A stretch of 15,904 bases of DNA from JBOGIG01 sp050742455. Its GTDB lineage: Bacteria; Actinomycetota; Acidimicrobiia; Acidimicrobiales; JBOGIG01. Positions 7,291 through 13,709 of the stretch are shown here, piece after piece; position 1 is the first letter of the stretch, and every line of letters begins with the position of its first letter. The position numbers and the translations under genes are program-made. The stretch is from NCBI GenBank assembly GCA_050742455.1, contig JBOGIG010000146.1, positions 1-15,904 of the forward strand, read 5' to 3'. Below the pieces are notes generated by a model that searched no databases, was not told where the DNA came from, and saw nothing but the letters and a program-made list of their open reading frames with translations.

Positions 7291-8844
7291 GTGGATCTTA
7301 CGACTGGACTGGCCATCAAGCCCGGGACGAGCTGGCCCGAGGTCTACGCCCGGGCCCGTCAGCTGGCTCCCGAAGCCTTCGACGCCGATCGGGTGCGCAA
7401 TCTGTGGGGAGGCGAGTGGAGGCGCAACGGACAGCCGGCCGCCACCGTCTCGCCCGTGGACGGCACTCCAATTGCGGGGCCGCCCATGTTGACCCCGGCC
7501 GAGGCGGCCGAGGCCCTTGCCGGCGCGGTGACCGAGCACGCGGACTGGGCGAACGTGGACCTGGCCGGTCGCAAGGCCCTGGTCCGCCAAGCCATTGCCG
7601 CCATCGACGCGGCCCGGGAGGAGCTGGCCCTGCTGTTGGTATGGGAGATCGGCAAGCCCTACCGCCAATCCCTGACCTCGGTCGACAGAACGGTTTCGGG
7701 GGTGGAGTGGTACCTGGACACCATCGACGACATGCTGGAAGGCCGCCGACCACTGAGCGGACCGGTGTCCAACATCGCGTCGTGGAACTACCCCTTGAGC
7801 GTTCTGGTCCATGCCATGTTGGTCCAGATCCTGGCCGGAAACGCCGTGTTGGCCAAGTCCCCCACCGACGGCGGCGTGTGCGCCCTGACCCTGGCCGTGT
7901 CCCTGGCCCGCCGGGTTGGCCTTCCCGTGACCCTCCTCAGCGGGGCAGGGGCGGCCTTGTCGCCCGTGCTGGTCCAATCGGCCGACATTGGCTGTTTGGC
8001 CTTTGTCGGCGGGCGAGACGCCGGCGGGCAGATCGCCTCACAGCTGGTTCGCACCGACAAACGTCACATGCTCGAACAGGAGGGACTGAACGCCTGGGGC
8101 ATCTGGGGGTTTTCCGACTGGGACGGGTTGGCAGCCCACGTGCGCAAGGGATTCGAGTACGCCAAGCAGCGTTGCACGGCCTATCCCCGCTATGTGGTCG
8201 AGCGGTCGCTGTTCGATCAGTTCCTCAGCATGTACCTCCCAGTGCTGGAATCACTCGAAGTGGGACATCCCCTGGCCGTCGCCCACCCCGATGACCCCCT
8301 GCCCAATGTGGACTTCGGACCGGTGATCAACGGGGCCAAGGCCCAGGACCTGCACACCAAGGTGGCCCAGGCCATCGGGGGCGGGGGCATCCCCCTGCAT
8401 CGGGGTCGCCTGGAGGATTTTCGCTTTCTCGCCGGCCAGGATCGTTCCGCCTACGTAGCCCCGGTGGCCATCCTCGAGCCCCCCCGCAGCTCGTCGCTCT
8501 ACCACGCCGAGCCCTTCGGGCCCATCGACACAGTGGTGCTGGTCGACTCCCCCGCGGAGTTGTTGGCCGCCATGAACGCCTCAAATGGTGCCCTGGTGGC
8601 CTCCATCGCCTGTGACGACGAGGATCTGGCCCTGCGCATGTCGAGCGAGGTGCACGCCTTCAAGGTCGGCGTGAACAAGCCCCGGTCGCGAGGAGATCGG
8701 GACGAGCCCTTCGGCGGGCGGGGGGCCTCATGGAAGGGGGCCTTCGTCGGGGGCTCCCACCTGGTTCACGCCGTCACCGAGGGATCGGCGGACGAAAGGC
8801 TATTTGGCAACTTTCCCGAGTACCAGCGCTACCCCGTAACCTGA
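7291..8844 (+). CDS. NAD(P)-dependent aldehyde dehydrogenase family protein, atypical
   Basis: Expected to oxidise an aldehyde to an acid or acyl-thioester; the substrate cannot be told. 517 residues from the GTG at 7291. ALDH landmarks: SWNYPLSVL with the oxyanion Asn N166, the nucleotide region FVGGRDAGGQIA, the general base E262 in MLEQEGLNAWG, the nucleophile C295 in YAKQRCTAYPRYVVE, AEPFGPIDTVVLV, and PFGGRGASWKG near the C-terminus. The catalytic residues are present, but the normally strict LELGG motif reads LEQEGL and the usual FTGS is FVGG, so this is a divergent subgroup. An alternative GTG at 7237 would overlap the miaA coding region and adds unfamilial sequence. It runs opposite to miaA and miaB and splits a group usually continuous in actinobacteria, so it may be a later insertion. 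Confidence 0.85.
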   Translation: MDLTTGLAIKPGTSWPEVYARARQLAPEAFDADRVRNLWGGEWRRNGQPAATVSPVDGTPIAGPPMLTPAEAAEALAGAVTEHADWANVDLAGRKALVRQAIAAIDAAREELALLLVWEIGKPYRQSLTSVDRTVSGVEWYLDTIDDMLEGRRPLSGPVSNIASWNYPLSVLVHAMLVQILAGNAVLAKSPTDGGVCALTLAVSLARRVGLPVTLLSGAGAALSPVLVQSADIGCLAFVGGRDAGGQIASQLVRTDKRHMLEQEGLNAWGIWGFSDWDGLAAHVRKGFEYAKQRCTAYPRYVVERSLFDQFLSMYLPVLESLEVGHPLAVAHPDDPLPNVDFGPVINGAKAQDLHTKVAQAIGGGGIPLHRGRLEDFRFLAGQDRSAYVAPVAILEPPRSSSLYHAEPFGPIDTVVLVDSPAELLAAMNASNGALVASIACDDEDLALRMSSEVHAFKVGVNKPRSRGDRDEPFGGRGASWKGAFVGGSHLVHAVTEGSADERLFGNFPEYQRYPVT

Positions 8845-8879
8845 TCCCCGCTCACCAAGCCCCGAGGGCCGGCCTGGGT

Positions 8880-10499
8880 TCAGCCCGCTCTGACCGGGAT
8901 GCTGAGGCGACGATGCCCCGATGAACGGGATGGAGCGGGTCGTGCGACCAACTCTCCCGTGAGGTGGTGGGGGGCGGCACCGGTCACCCTTACATGAACC
9001 ACAGATCCCCGCCGCACCTGGGCAGGGGCGCTGGGATCAATGCCGGCATGACCACCGGGGCCGGCGGGACGGTCGGCGTTGGGGTCAGGGCCACGGTCAC
9101 GGTCACGGTCACGGTCAGGATCACGGTCAGGATCAGGGTCGGGGAAGTGCAAGAGCTTGTTCTGTCTGGTCCGGCCGGTGAGCATGGCCCCGTCCCGCTT
9201 GCTCGGGCCCTCGACCAGAACTTCCTCCACCCGGTCTATCCGTTCCCTGTGTCGGCTCAGAGCCGAGCGCTCCAGGACCACCTTGAGGCGCTCGAAGCGA
9301 TCGGCCACCACGGACGGGTCCACGAACCTGTCGGTCATGGCCGCGGCCTGCGTGCCGGGGCGGGGCGAATAGATGAACGTATAGGCGCTGTCGTAGCCCA
9401 CCTCGGCCGCCACTTCCAAGGTGGCGGCGAAGTCCTTGTCGCTCTCACCGGGAAAACCGACGATGATATCGGTGGTCACGGCCAGATCGACGACCTCGGA
9501 CCTGGCCCGGGCCAGGCGCTCCAAGTACCGGGCCGCCGTGTAGCCCCGGTGCATCCGGGCCAGCACCTCGTCGCTTCCCGACTGGAGGGGAAGGTGCAGG
9601 TGCTCGCACACGCTCCGAGTCTCCGCCATGGCGGCGATGGTCTCGGGGCGTAGGTCCTTGGGGTGGGGGCTGGTGAAGCGCACCCGGTCGATCCCCTCGA
9701 CAGCCCCAACCGCTCGGAGCAGGTCGGCGAACAAGGGACGGGGACGCCTGGACCCGGACCCGGCCCAACCGGCGCCGGCCCGCCACATCGGCGACGCCCG
9801 GTCGGCGTCGGCCAGGTCTCCTTCACCATCGCGGAACGTCTTGCGAAGGGCCGAGGTTATGTCGCGGCCGTAGGAGTTGACGTTCTGACCGAGAAGGGTC
9901 ACCTCACTCACCCCGACCCGGGCCAGCCCCTCCACCTCGGCCACGATCTCGCCGAACGGCCGGGAGATTTCCCGGCCCCGCACCGATGGCACGATGCAAA
10001 AGGCGCAGTTGTTGTCGCATCCGATCTGGACTGTCACCCAGGCCGAGATGTCGGAATTGCGCTGGGCTGGAAGAGCCGAAGGAAAAGCGGTGTCCTCATC
10101 GAGCACCGCCTGGTCCAGGATCTCCATGACCGCAGCACCGGTGGCGCGCGATTGGGACAGCAGTGCGGCGGCGCGATCGATGTTGTGGGTGCCGAAGACC
10201 ACGTCTACGTACCCGGCCCGCTCCTGGATGGTCCCCCGATCCTTCTGGGCCAGGCAACCCCCCACTGCAATCTGCATCCCGGGCTTGCGAGCCTGGAGGG
10301 ACTTCAGGTGGCCAAGTGTGCCGTACAGGCGGTTGTCGGCGTTCTCGCGGATGCAGCACGTGTTGAGCAGGACCACGTCGGCATCCTCGGCATCCTGGGT
10401 GGGCTCCATGCCTTCGGCCACCAGCAGGCCGGCCAGGCGCTCGGAGTCGTGCTCGTTCATCTGGCACCCAAAGGTGCGGATGAGAAACTTGCCGTTCAC
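8880..10499 (-). CDS. miaB: tRNA-2-methylthio-N6-dimethylallyladenosine synthase with two insertions
   Basis: Radical-SAM methylthiotransferase that turns i6A37 into ms2i6A37 in tRNA, acting after MiaA. The N-terminal MTTase domain has the three cluster-binding cysteines C12 (FGCQMN), C48 (NTCCIRE) and C82 (GGCLAQ). The radical-SAM motif is CDNNCAFC (C161, C165, C168). The rest of the core is clear: LLGQNVNSYG, HLPLQSGS (302-309) and YTFIYSPRPGT. A C-terminal TRAM domain starts at about 427. At 539 residues it is longer than usual. One extra segment (about 213-254) follows NSYGRD. A second, Asp/Arg/Pro-rich one (about 453-492) splits the TRAM domain between KLLHFP and RRGSVVHVRVTGAAPHHLTGEL. 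The start is GTG, sharing GTGA with the spoVS stop. It converges on the aldehyde dehydrogenase 35 bp away. Confidence 0.95.
   Translation of the reverse strand: MNGKFLIRTFGCQMNEHDSERLAGLLVAEGMEPTQDAEDADVVLLNTCCIRENADNRLYGTLGHLKSLQARKPGMQIAVGGCLAQKDRGTIQERAGYVDVVFGTHNIDRAAALLSQSRATGAAVMEILDQAVLDEDTAFPSALPAQRNSDISAWVTVQIGCDNNCAFCIVPSVRGREISRPFGEIVAEVEGLARVGVSEVTLLGQNVNSYGRDITSALRKTFRDGEGDLADADRASPMWRAGAGWAGSGSRRPRPLFADLLRAVGAVEGIDRVRFTSPHPKDLRPETIAAMAETRSVCEHLHLPLQSGSDEVLARMHRGYTAARYLERLARARSEVVDLAVTTDIIVGFPGESDKDFAATLEVAAEVGYDSAYTFIYSPRPGTQAAAMTDRFVDPSVVADRFERLKVVLERSALSRHRERIDRVEEVLVEGPSKRDGAMLTGRTRQNKLLHFPDPDPDRDPDRDRDRDRGPDPNADRPAGPGGHAGIDPSAPAQVRRGSVVHVRVTGAAPHHLTGELVARPAPSRSSGHRRLSIPVRAG
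9086..9139. repeat. Hexanucleotide tandem repeat inside miaB
   Basis: Nine consecutive 6-bp units on the plus strand: CAGGGC, four exact CACGGT (9092-9115), CAGGAT, CACGGT, CAGGAT, CAGGGT. Because the unit is two codons, length changes keep the frame. On the coding (minus) strand the units read as Asp-Arg and Asp-Pro dipeptides in the TRAM domain (about residues 454-470). Confidence 0.95.
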
Positions 10500-10780
10500 G
10501 TTGCCAGGATAGGCGCGCGAACCCTTCCCTCAACTTTGAGGCTCATGGCCGTTCGAGGCTCGCCGTCGATCTCCACATCCTCGAAGCTCGGAACGCAGCA
10601 AATGTCCATACCGGCGGCAGCAACGAATCCCCGGGCGATGGCTATCCCCTTGATGGCCTGGTTCACCGCTCCCGCCCCGACCACGTGGATCTCCACCGAG
10701 CCGGTCTGGCGCAGTACGCCCGCGATGGCTCCGGCTACGGCGGCAGGATTGGATTTACTCGAAACCTTGAGCACTTCCAC
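10496..10780 (-). CDS. spoVS: Stage V sporulation protein S-like (Alba-superfamily) small protein
   Basis: 94 residues, close to the 86 of Bacillus SpoVS and clearly alignable from memory: VEVLKVSSKSNPAAVAG at the N-terminus, GAGAVNQAIKGIAIARGF in the middle and EIDGEPRTAMSLKVEGR at the end, plus a short extra tail (VRAPILAT). In Bacillus it affects sporulation and septation; structures show an Alba-like fold, implying nucleic-acid binding. Its role here is unknown. The GTG at 10780 is chosen because GAGGTG (10792-10787) sits 6 nt upstream and it matches the family N-terminus; the frame is open to a TTG at 10882 without family similarity. The stop overlaps the miaB start as GTGA, so the two are coupled. 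Bacillus also keeps spoVS between recA and miaB, so the linkage is old. Confidence 0.93.
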   Translation of the reverse strand: MEVLKVSSKSNPAAVAGAIAGVLRQTGSVEIHVVGAGAVNQAIKGIAIARGFVAAAGMDICCVPSFEDVEIDGEPRTAMSLKVEGRVRAPILAT

Positions 10781-10786
10781 TTTTCG

Positions 10787-10792
10787 CACCTC
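10787..10792 (-). promoter_or_regulatory. Shine-Dalgarno of spoVS
   Basis: GAGGTG on the minus strand, 6 nt before the GTG at 10780. It decides the start of spoVS in favour of 10780 over the upstream TTG. Confidence 0.7.
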
Positions 10793-10864
10793 GGCGTTAG
10801 TGCCTGTCGGCTCAGGCGGCGAGCTTAGATCGGATTCGCACCGTATCGGTGGAATTCCCCTACT

Positions 10865-10925
10865 GGGTGGAACAATAGACAAGATTTTCCTGGCTTGTTG
10901 TATTTTGCCAAGTTATAATTCTCGG
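10865..10925 (-). promoter_or_regulatory. AT-rich block, probable promoter region of spoVS-miaB
   Basis: A short AT-rich island in GC-rich surroundings, 85-145 bp upstream of the spoVS start and downstream of a hairpin that may end recA transcription. A minus-strand TTGGCA (10911-10906) is a possible -35, but no convincing -10 is found at 17-18 bp (AAAATC/AAATCT only). The location supports a promoter; the exact boxes do not resolve. Confidence 0.4.
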
Positions 10926-10935
10926 CGTAGTCGGC

Positions 10936-10966
10936 GGCCAGGCCCGGTACCGCCTCCGGGCCGGCC
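10936..10966 (-). terminator. Strong GC hairpin downstream of recA, possible terminator
   Basis: Inverted repeat with arms 10936-10947 and 10956-10966: seven perfect pairs (GGCCCGG with CCGGGCC), one bulged A at 10940, four more pairs (GGCC with GGCC), and an 8-nt loop. It lies about 90 nt after the recA stop. No U-tract follows on the minus strand, so it may be a U-less terminator or an RNA-stability element. Confidence 0.45.
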
Positions 10967-10980
10967 ACCGATACGCTCCT

Positions 10981-11030
10981 ACCTGGACGCACTTGGACGT
11001 ACTTGGGTGCACCTTGGCGTACTTGGGCGC
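10981..11030. repeat. Five phased 10-bp repeats after recA
   Basis: Five consecutive decamers: ACCTGGACGC, ACTTGGACGT, ACTTGGGTGC, ACCTTGGCGT, ACTTGGGCGC, consensus roughly ACYTGGRCGY. The 10-bp period is close to one helical turn. They lie 25 bp beyond the recA stop, outside any supported gene. Confidence 0.8.
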
Positions 11031-11054
11031 CTGTCGAGTTGAGACTATCCCCGA

Positions 11055-12119
11055 CTACTCGGCCAGGCGGATCGGCTCGTCGTCGTCGATCCCCTCGCCG
11101 AGTGGCACCTCGGCCGCCAACGGCTTGTCTACTTCGGCCCCGAACCCAACCTCCTGTCGGATGCGCTCATTGATCTCCACCATCAGCTCCGGATTCTCCG
11201 AGAGGAACTGCTTGGCGTTCTCCCGACCCTGGCCCAGTTGCTCGCCCTCGTAGGTGTACCAGGCCCCGGACTTCTTCACCAGGCCCATGTCGACGCCTAC
11301 GTCGATGAGCGACCCCTCGCGGCTGATGCCCCGTCCGTACATGATGTCGAACTCGGCCTGGCGAAAGGGCGGGGCGCACTTGTTCTTGACCACTTTGACC
11401 CGGGTCCTGTTCCCCACCACCTCGACGCCGTCCTTGATGGCCTCGATGCGTCGGATGTCCAGGCGGACCGACGCATAGAACTTGAGGGCACGGCCCCCCG
11501 GGGTGGTTTCCGGTGAGCCGAACATCACGCCTATCTTTTCCCGCAGCTGGTTGATGAAGATGGCGATGGTGTCGGACTTGTTCAGGGTCCCGGTCAGCTT
11601 GCGCAGGGCCTGGGACATGAGCCGGGCCTGGAGGCCCATGTGGCTGTCGCCCATGTCTCCTTCGAGTTCGGCCCGGGGAGTGAGAGCGGCCACCGAGTCG
11701 ATGACCAGCACGTCAAGAGCACCCGACCGTATGAGCATGTCGGCGATCTCCAGAGCCTGCTCACCGGTATCGGGTTGGGAGATGAGCAGCTCGTCGATGT
11801 CCACGCCTATGGCTCTGGCGTAGACCGGGTCCATCGCGTGCTCGGCGTCGATGTAGGCACAGATGCCGCCGTTGCGCTGTGCTTCGGCCACCACGTGCAT
11901 GGCCAGGGTTGACTTTCCCGAGGACTCCGGGCCGTATATCTCCACCACCCGTCCCCGAGGCAGACCGCCCACGCCCAGGGCCAGGTCCAGGGCCATGGCT
12001 CCGGTTGGGATCGACTCGATGGCCATGTCGGCCTTCTCGCCCATACGCATGACCGACCCCTTGCCGAACTGCTTTTCTATCTGCCCCAGGGCCGACTCCA
12101 AAGCCTTGTCACGTTCCAT
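11055..12119 (-). CDS. recA: Recombinase RecA
   Basis: ATP-dependent strand-exchange protein and co-protease of LexA in the SOS response. 354 residues from the ATG at 12119. Landmarks: the N-terminal oligomerisation segment ALESALGQIEKQFGKGS, Walker A GPESSGKST, YIDAEHAMDP, Walker B LVIDSVAAL, the L1 region EGDMGDSHMG, loop L2 with FINQLREKIGVMFGSPETT, and the KNKCAPPFRQAEFDI core. The tail is acidic (GIDDDEPIRLAE). The frame continues to a TTG at 12152, but ATG 12119 has the family N-terminus and an AAGGGGA ribosome site (12130-12124) 4-5 nt upstream. No recX follows, although recX is the usual downstream partner in actinobacteria. No intein is present. A LexA box upstream shows SOS control. 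Confidence 0.98.
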   Translation of the reverse strand: MERDKALESALGQIEKQFGKGSVMRMGEKADMAIESIPTGAMALDLALGVGGLPRGRVVEIYGPESSGKSTLAMHVVAEAQRNGGICAYIDAEHAMDPVYARAIGVDIDELLISQPDTGEQALEIADMLIRSGALDVLVIDSVAALTPRAELEGDMGDSHMGLQARLMSQALRKLTGTLNKSDTIAIFINQLREKIGVMFGSPETTPGGRALKFYASVRLDIRRIEAIKDGVEVVGNRTRVKVVKNKCAPPFRQAEFDIMYGRGISREGSLIDVGVDMGLVKKSGAWYTYEGEQLGQGRENAKQFLSENPELMVEINERIRQEVGFGAEVDKPLAAEVPLGEGIDDDEPIRLAE

Positions 12120-12123
12120 GGGA

Positions 12124-12130
12124 TCCCCTT
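12124..12130 (-). promoter_or_regulatory. Shine-Dalgarno of recA
   Basis: AAGGGGA on the minus strand, 4 nt before the ATG at 12119. It excludes the longer reading from 12152. Confidence 0.75.
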
Positions 12131-12240
12131 TTCTGTTCGTGCCGCTACACAAGCCCGTCCGGCCTTGTCAGTGTCGGCTTCTTGTTGTCGGGACTCACCC
12201 TATGGATGGGGTGTGACGATGGGTCGCCCGTGATGACAAC

Positions 12241-12246
12241 AGTGTA
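12241..12246 (-). promoter_or_regulatory. Probable -10 box of the SOS promoter of recA
   Basis: TACACT on the minus strand, fitting the actinobacterial TAnnnT pattern, 4 bp downstream of the LexA box. LexA bound there would cover the -35/-10 region. The transcript would begin near 12235, giving a leader of about 115 nt. The -35 is not recognisable. Confidence 0.5.
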
Positions 12247-12250
12247 GTTA

Positions 12251-12264
12251 CGAACATGTGTTCG
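12251..12264. promoter_or_regulatory. LexA-binding SOS box
   Basis: CGAACATGTGTTCG: perfect GAAC and GTTC half-sites with 4 bp between, flanked by C and G, matching the LexA operator known from Mycobacterium, Streptomyces and Bacillus. It is 131 bp upstream of the recA ATG and is shared with the divergent gene at 12415. Confidence 0.9.
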
Positions 12265-12321
12265 AGGGTGGATGGTAGGCCCCGGCTCACCGGACCGTGA
12301 CCGGCCCGCCTTGCCGTGAGT

Positions 12322-12352
12322 TTGACAACCACAACCCTCCAAACCTTAGGGT
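12322..12352 (+). promoter_or_regulatory. Candidate promoter of the propeller/Rieske/Kelch gene cluster
   Basis: TTGACA (12322-12327) and TAGGGT (12347-12352), 19 bp apart, which is slightly long. The predicted start of transcription is near 12359, which would place the GTG at 12316 upstream of the mRNA and favour the ATG at 12415. The 12322-12346 stretch is also less GC-rich than its flanks. Confidence 0.4.
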
Positions 12353-12414
12353 GGGCCGGTCCAGCGCGGCGATTGCCCTTCGAAGGCGTCGCCCCAAGAC
12401 TCCCTCACCATCGC

Positions 12415-13680
12415 ATGACTGACCCGAAAAGCCGACCTGCTGACACCTCCCGACGGGATCACGGCCCCGGTCCCCGACGGCAACGACCCCCTCCCGCGGT
12501 ACTGGCTCGGCGCCGGGCCTTGGTGCTCGGTACTTTGACCCTGGTCGTCGTGGCCGCCCTCGTGCTGAGCCGAGGCAACAACCCGTCACCGACGTCGCAT
12601 GCCGGCCGGGCCACTCCCCCCCCGTCGACGGCGGCAGCGATCGACGGTAATTCGGCTTTGGCCGGCATGCCCCCGGTGCTCAATCCCAACAACATCTATG
12701 CCGCCGACCGACCCGGGAACTTGAGTGCCGCGGCCAAGGCGGCCATCCCCCTCATCTACGTGCCCAACGGGATCAGCAACACCTTGGACGAGATCAACCC
12801 GACCACCTACAAGATCGTTCGCCAGATCCCGGTGGGAGCCCTTCCCCAACACGTGGTTCCCTCCTGGGACCTGAAGACCCTGTGGGTCACCAACGACAAG
12901 GGCAACAGCCTTACTCCTATCGACCCTCGCACCGGCCTGGCCGGTCAACCGGTTGCGGTCGAGGACCCTTACAATATGTATTTCACCCCCAACGGCAGCT
13001 ACGCCATCGTGGTGGCCGAACAGCGCCGCCGCCTGGATTTTCGCGATCCGCACACCATGGCCCTGGTGCATTCCCTGCCCGTGCCCTGCCCCGGGGTTGA
13101 TCACATGGACTTCTCGGCCAACGGGAAGTTCCTGCTGGCCAGCTGTGAGTTCGGATCTCGTCTCCTCAAGGTGGATGTGGCCAACCAGTCGGTAGTATCG
13201 ACTTTGGACCTACCTTCGGGATCCATGCCCCAGGACGTCAAGCTGTCGCCCGACGGGAAGATCTTCTACGTAGCCGACATGGCCAAAGGCGGGGTGTGGG
13301 AGATCAACGGAACCACCATGAAGACCCTTGGCTTCATCCCCACCGGTAAGGGGGCGCACGGCCTTTACGTCAGCAGGGACTCCAAGTCTTTGTACGTGTC
13401 CGATCGGGGTGAGGGGGCGGTCTCGGTCATCGACCTTTCCACCCGCAAGGTCACCGCCACCTGGCGCCTGCCCGGCGGTGGGAGCCCCGACATGGGCAAC
13501 GTCTCGGTCGACGGGAAGGTCCTGTGGCTCTCGGGTCGATATGACGCCGAGGTCTACGCCATCGACACCACCAACGGGAAGCTCCTGGCCCGGATCCCCG
13601 TGGGTCAGGGGCCGCACGGGCTGTGTGTATGGCCCCAGCCGGGGCGTTACTCCCTCGGCCACACTGGGATCATGCGTTGA
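12415..13680 (+). CDS. Membrane-anchored YVTN-family beta-propeller protein
   Basis: 421 residues from the ATG at 12415. A basic N-terminus (RRQRPPPAVLARRRA) and a hydrophobic segment (about 35-52) form an uncleaved-looking signal anchor, then a Pro/Thr/Ser-rich linker, then a propeller exposed outside the cell. Repeat-type blade sequences are clear: QIPVGALPQHVVPSWD, PQDVKLSPDGKIFYVAD, GAHGLYVSRDSKSLYVSD and RIPVGQGPHGLCVW. No haem motif CxxCH is seen, so this is not obviously a cytochrome cd1. Such propellers are usually binding or scaffold proteins; the ligand is unknown. A GTG start at 12316 was not chosen because a promoter seems to lie between. No clear ribosome site precedes 12415. It is the first of three close genes; the next ATG is 29 bp away. 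Confidence 0.85.
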   Translation: MTDPKSRPADTSRRDHGPGPRRQRPPPAVLARRRALVLGTLTLVVVAALVLSRGNNPSPTSHAGRATPPPSTAAAIDGNSALAGMPPVLNPNNIYAADRPGNLSAAAKAAIPLIYVPNGISNTLDEINPTTYKIVRQIPVGALPQHVVPSWDLKTLWVTNDKGNSLTPIDPRTGLAGQPVAVEDPYNMYFTPNGSYAIVVAEQRRRLDFRDPHTMALVHSLPVPCPGVDHMDFSANGKFLLASCEFGSRLLKVDVANQSVVSTLDLPSGSMPQDVKLSPDGKIFYVADMAKGGVWEINGTTMKTLGFIPTGKGAHGLYVSRDSKSLYVSDRGEGAVSVIDLSTRKVTATWRLPGGGSPDMGNVSVDGKVLWLSGRYDAEVYAIDTTNGKLLARIPVGQGPHGLCVWPQPGRYSLGHTGIMR

Positions 13681-13709
13681 ATGACACCCCGGGACCGTCC
13701 CGCCCACCC

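Noticed and set aside
7285..7977. Upstream continuation of the miaA reading frame to 7977
   Set aside because: It lies antisense to the aldehyde dehydrogenase, has no MiaA-like sequence and is Gln/Gly/His-rich as expected of a shadow frame in high-GC DNA.
8845..8879. Shared terminator between the converging aldehyde dehydrogenase and miaB
   Set aside because: Only short GC palindromes such as GGCCGGCC are seen, with no convincing stem-loop or U-tract.
10914..10919. Perfect TATAAT on the plus strand
   Set aside because: No plus-strand gene follows before 12415 and there is no good -35; probably chance within the AT-rich block.
10981..11030. CRISPR-like array
   Set aside because: The 10-bp units are contiguous and degenerate with no spacers, and no cas gene is nearby.
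9663..11042. Long plus-strand open frame across miaB and spoVS
   Set aside because: It is the mirror of genuine genes with catalytic motifs, and its product has no recognisable domain.
12120..12152. Longer RecA from the TTG at 12152
   Set aside because: The ATG at 12119 has a strong ribosome site and gives the standard RecA N-terminus; the added 11 residues are unlike the family.
12149..12168. Inverted repeat ACAAG/CTTGT in the recA leader, possible attenuator
   Set aside because: The stem is only five pairs plus a G-G mismatch, too weak to claim as a regulatory structure.
12165..12173. TTGTCAGTG, resembling the damage-induced, LexA-independent promoter motif of mycobacteria
   Set aside because: It is on the strand opposite to recA, and after the required 8-bp spacer no TAnnnT box is found.
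12316..12414. GTG start at 12316 for the YVTN propeller
   Set aside because: A TTGACA/TAGGGT promoter candidate lies between 12322 and 12352, and the added residues have no signal or propeller character.
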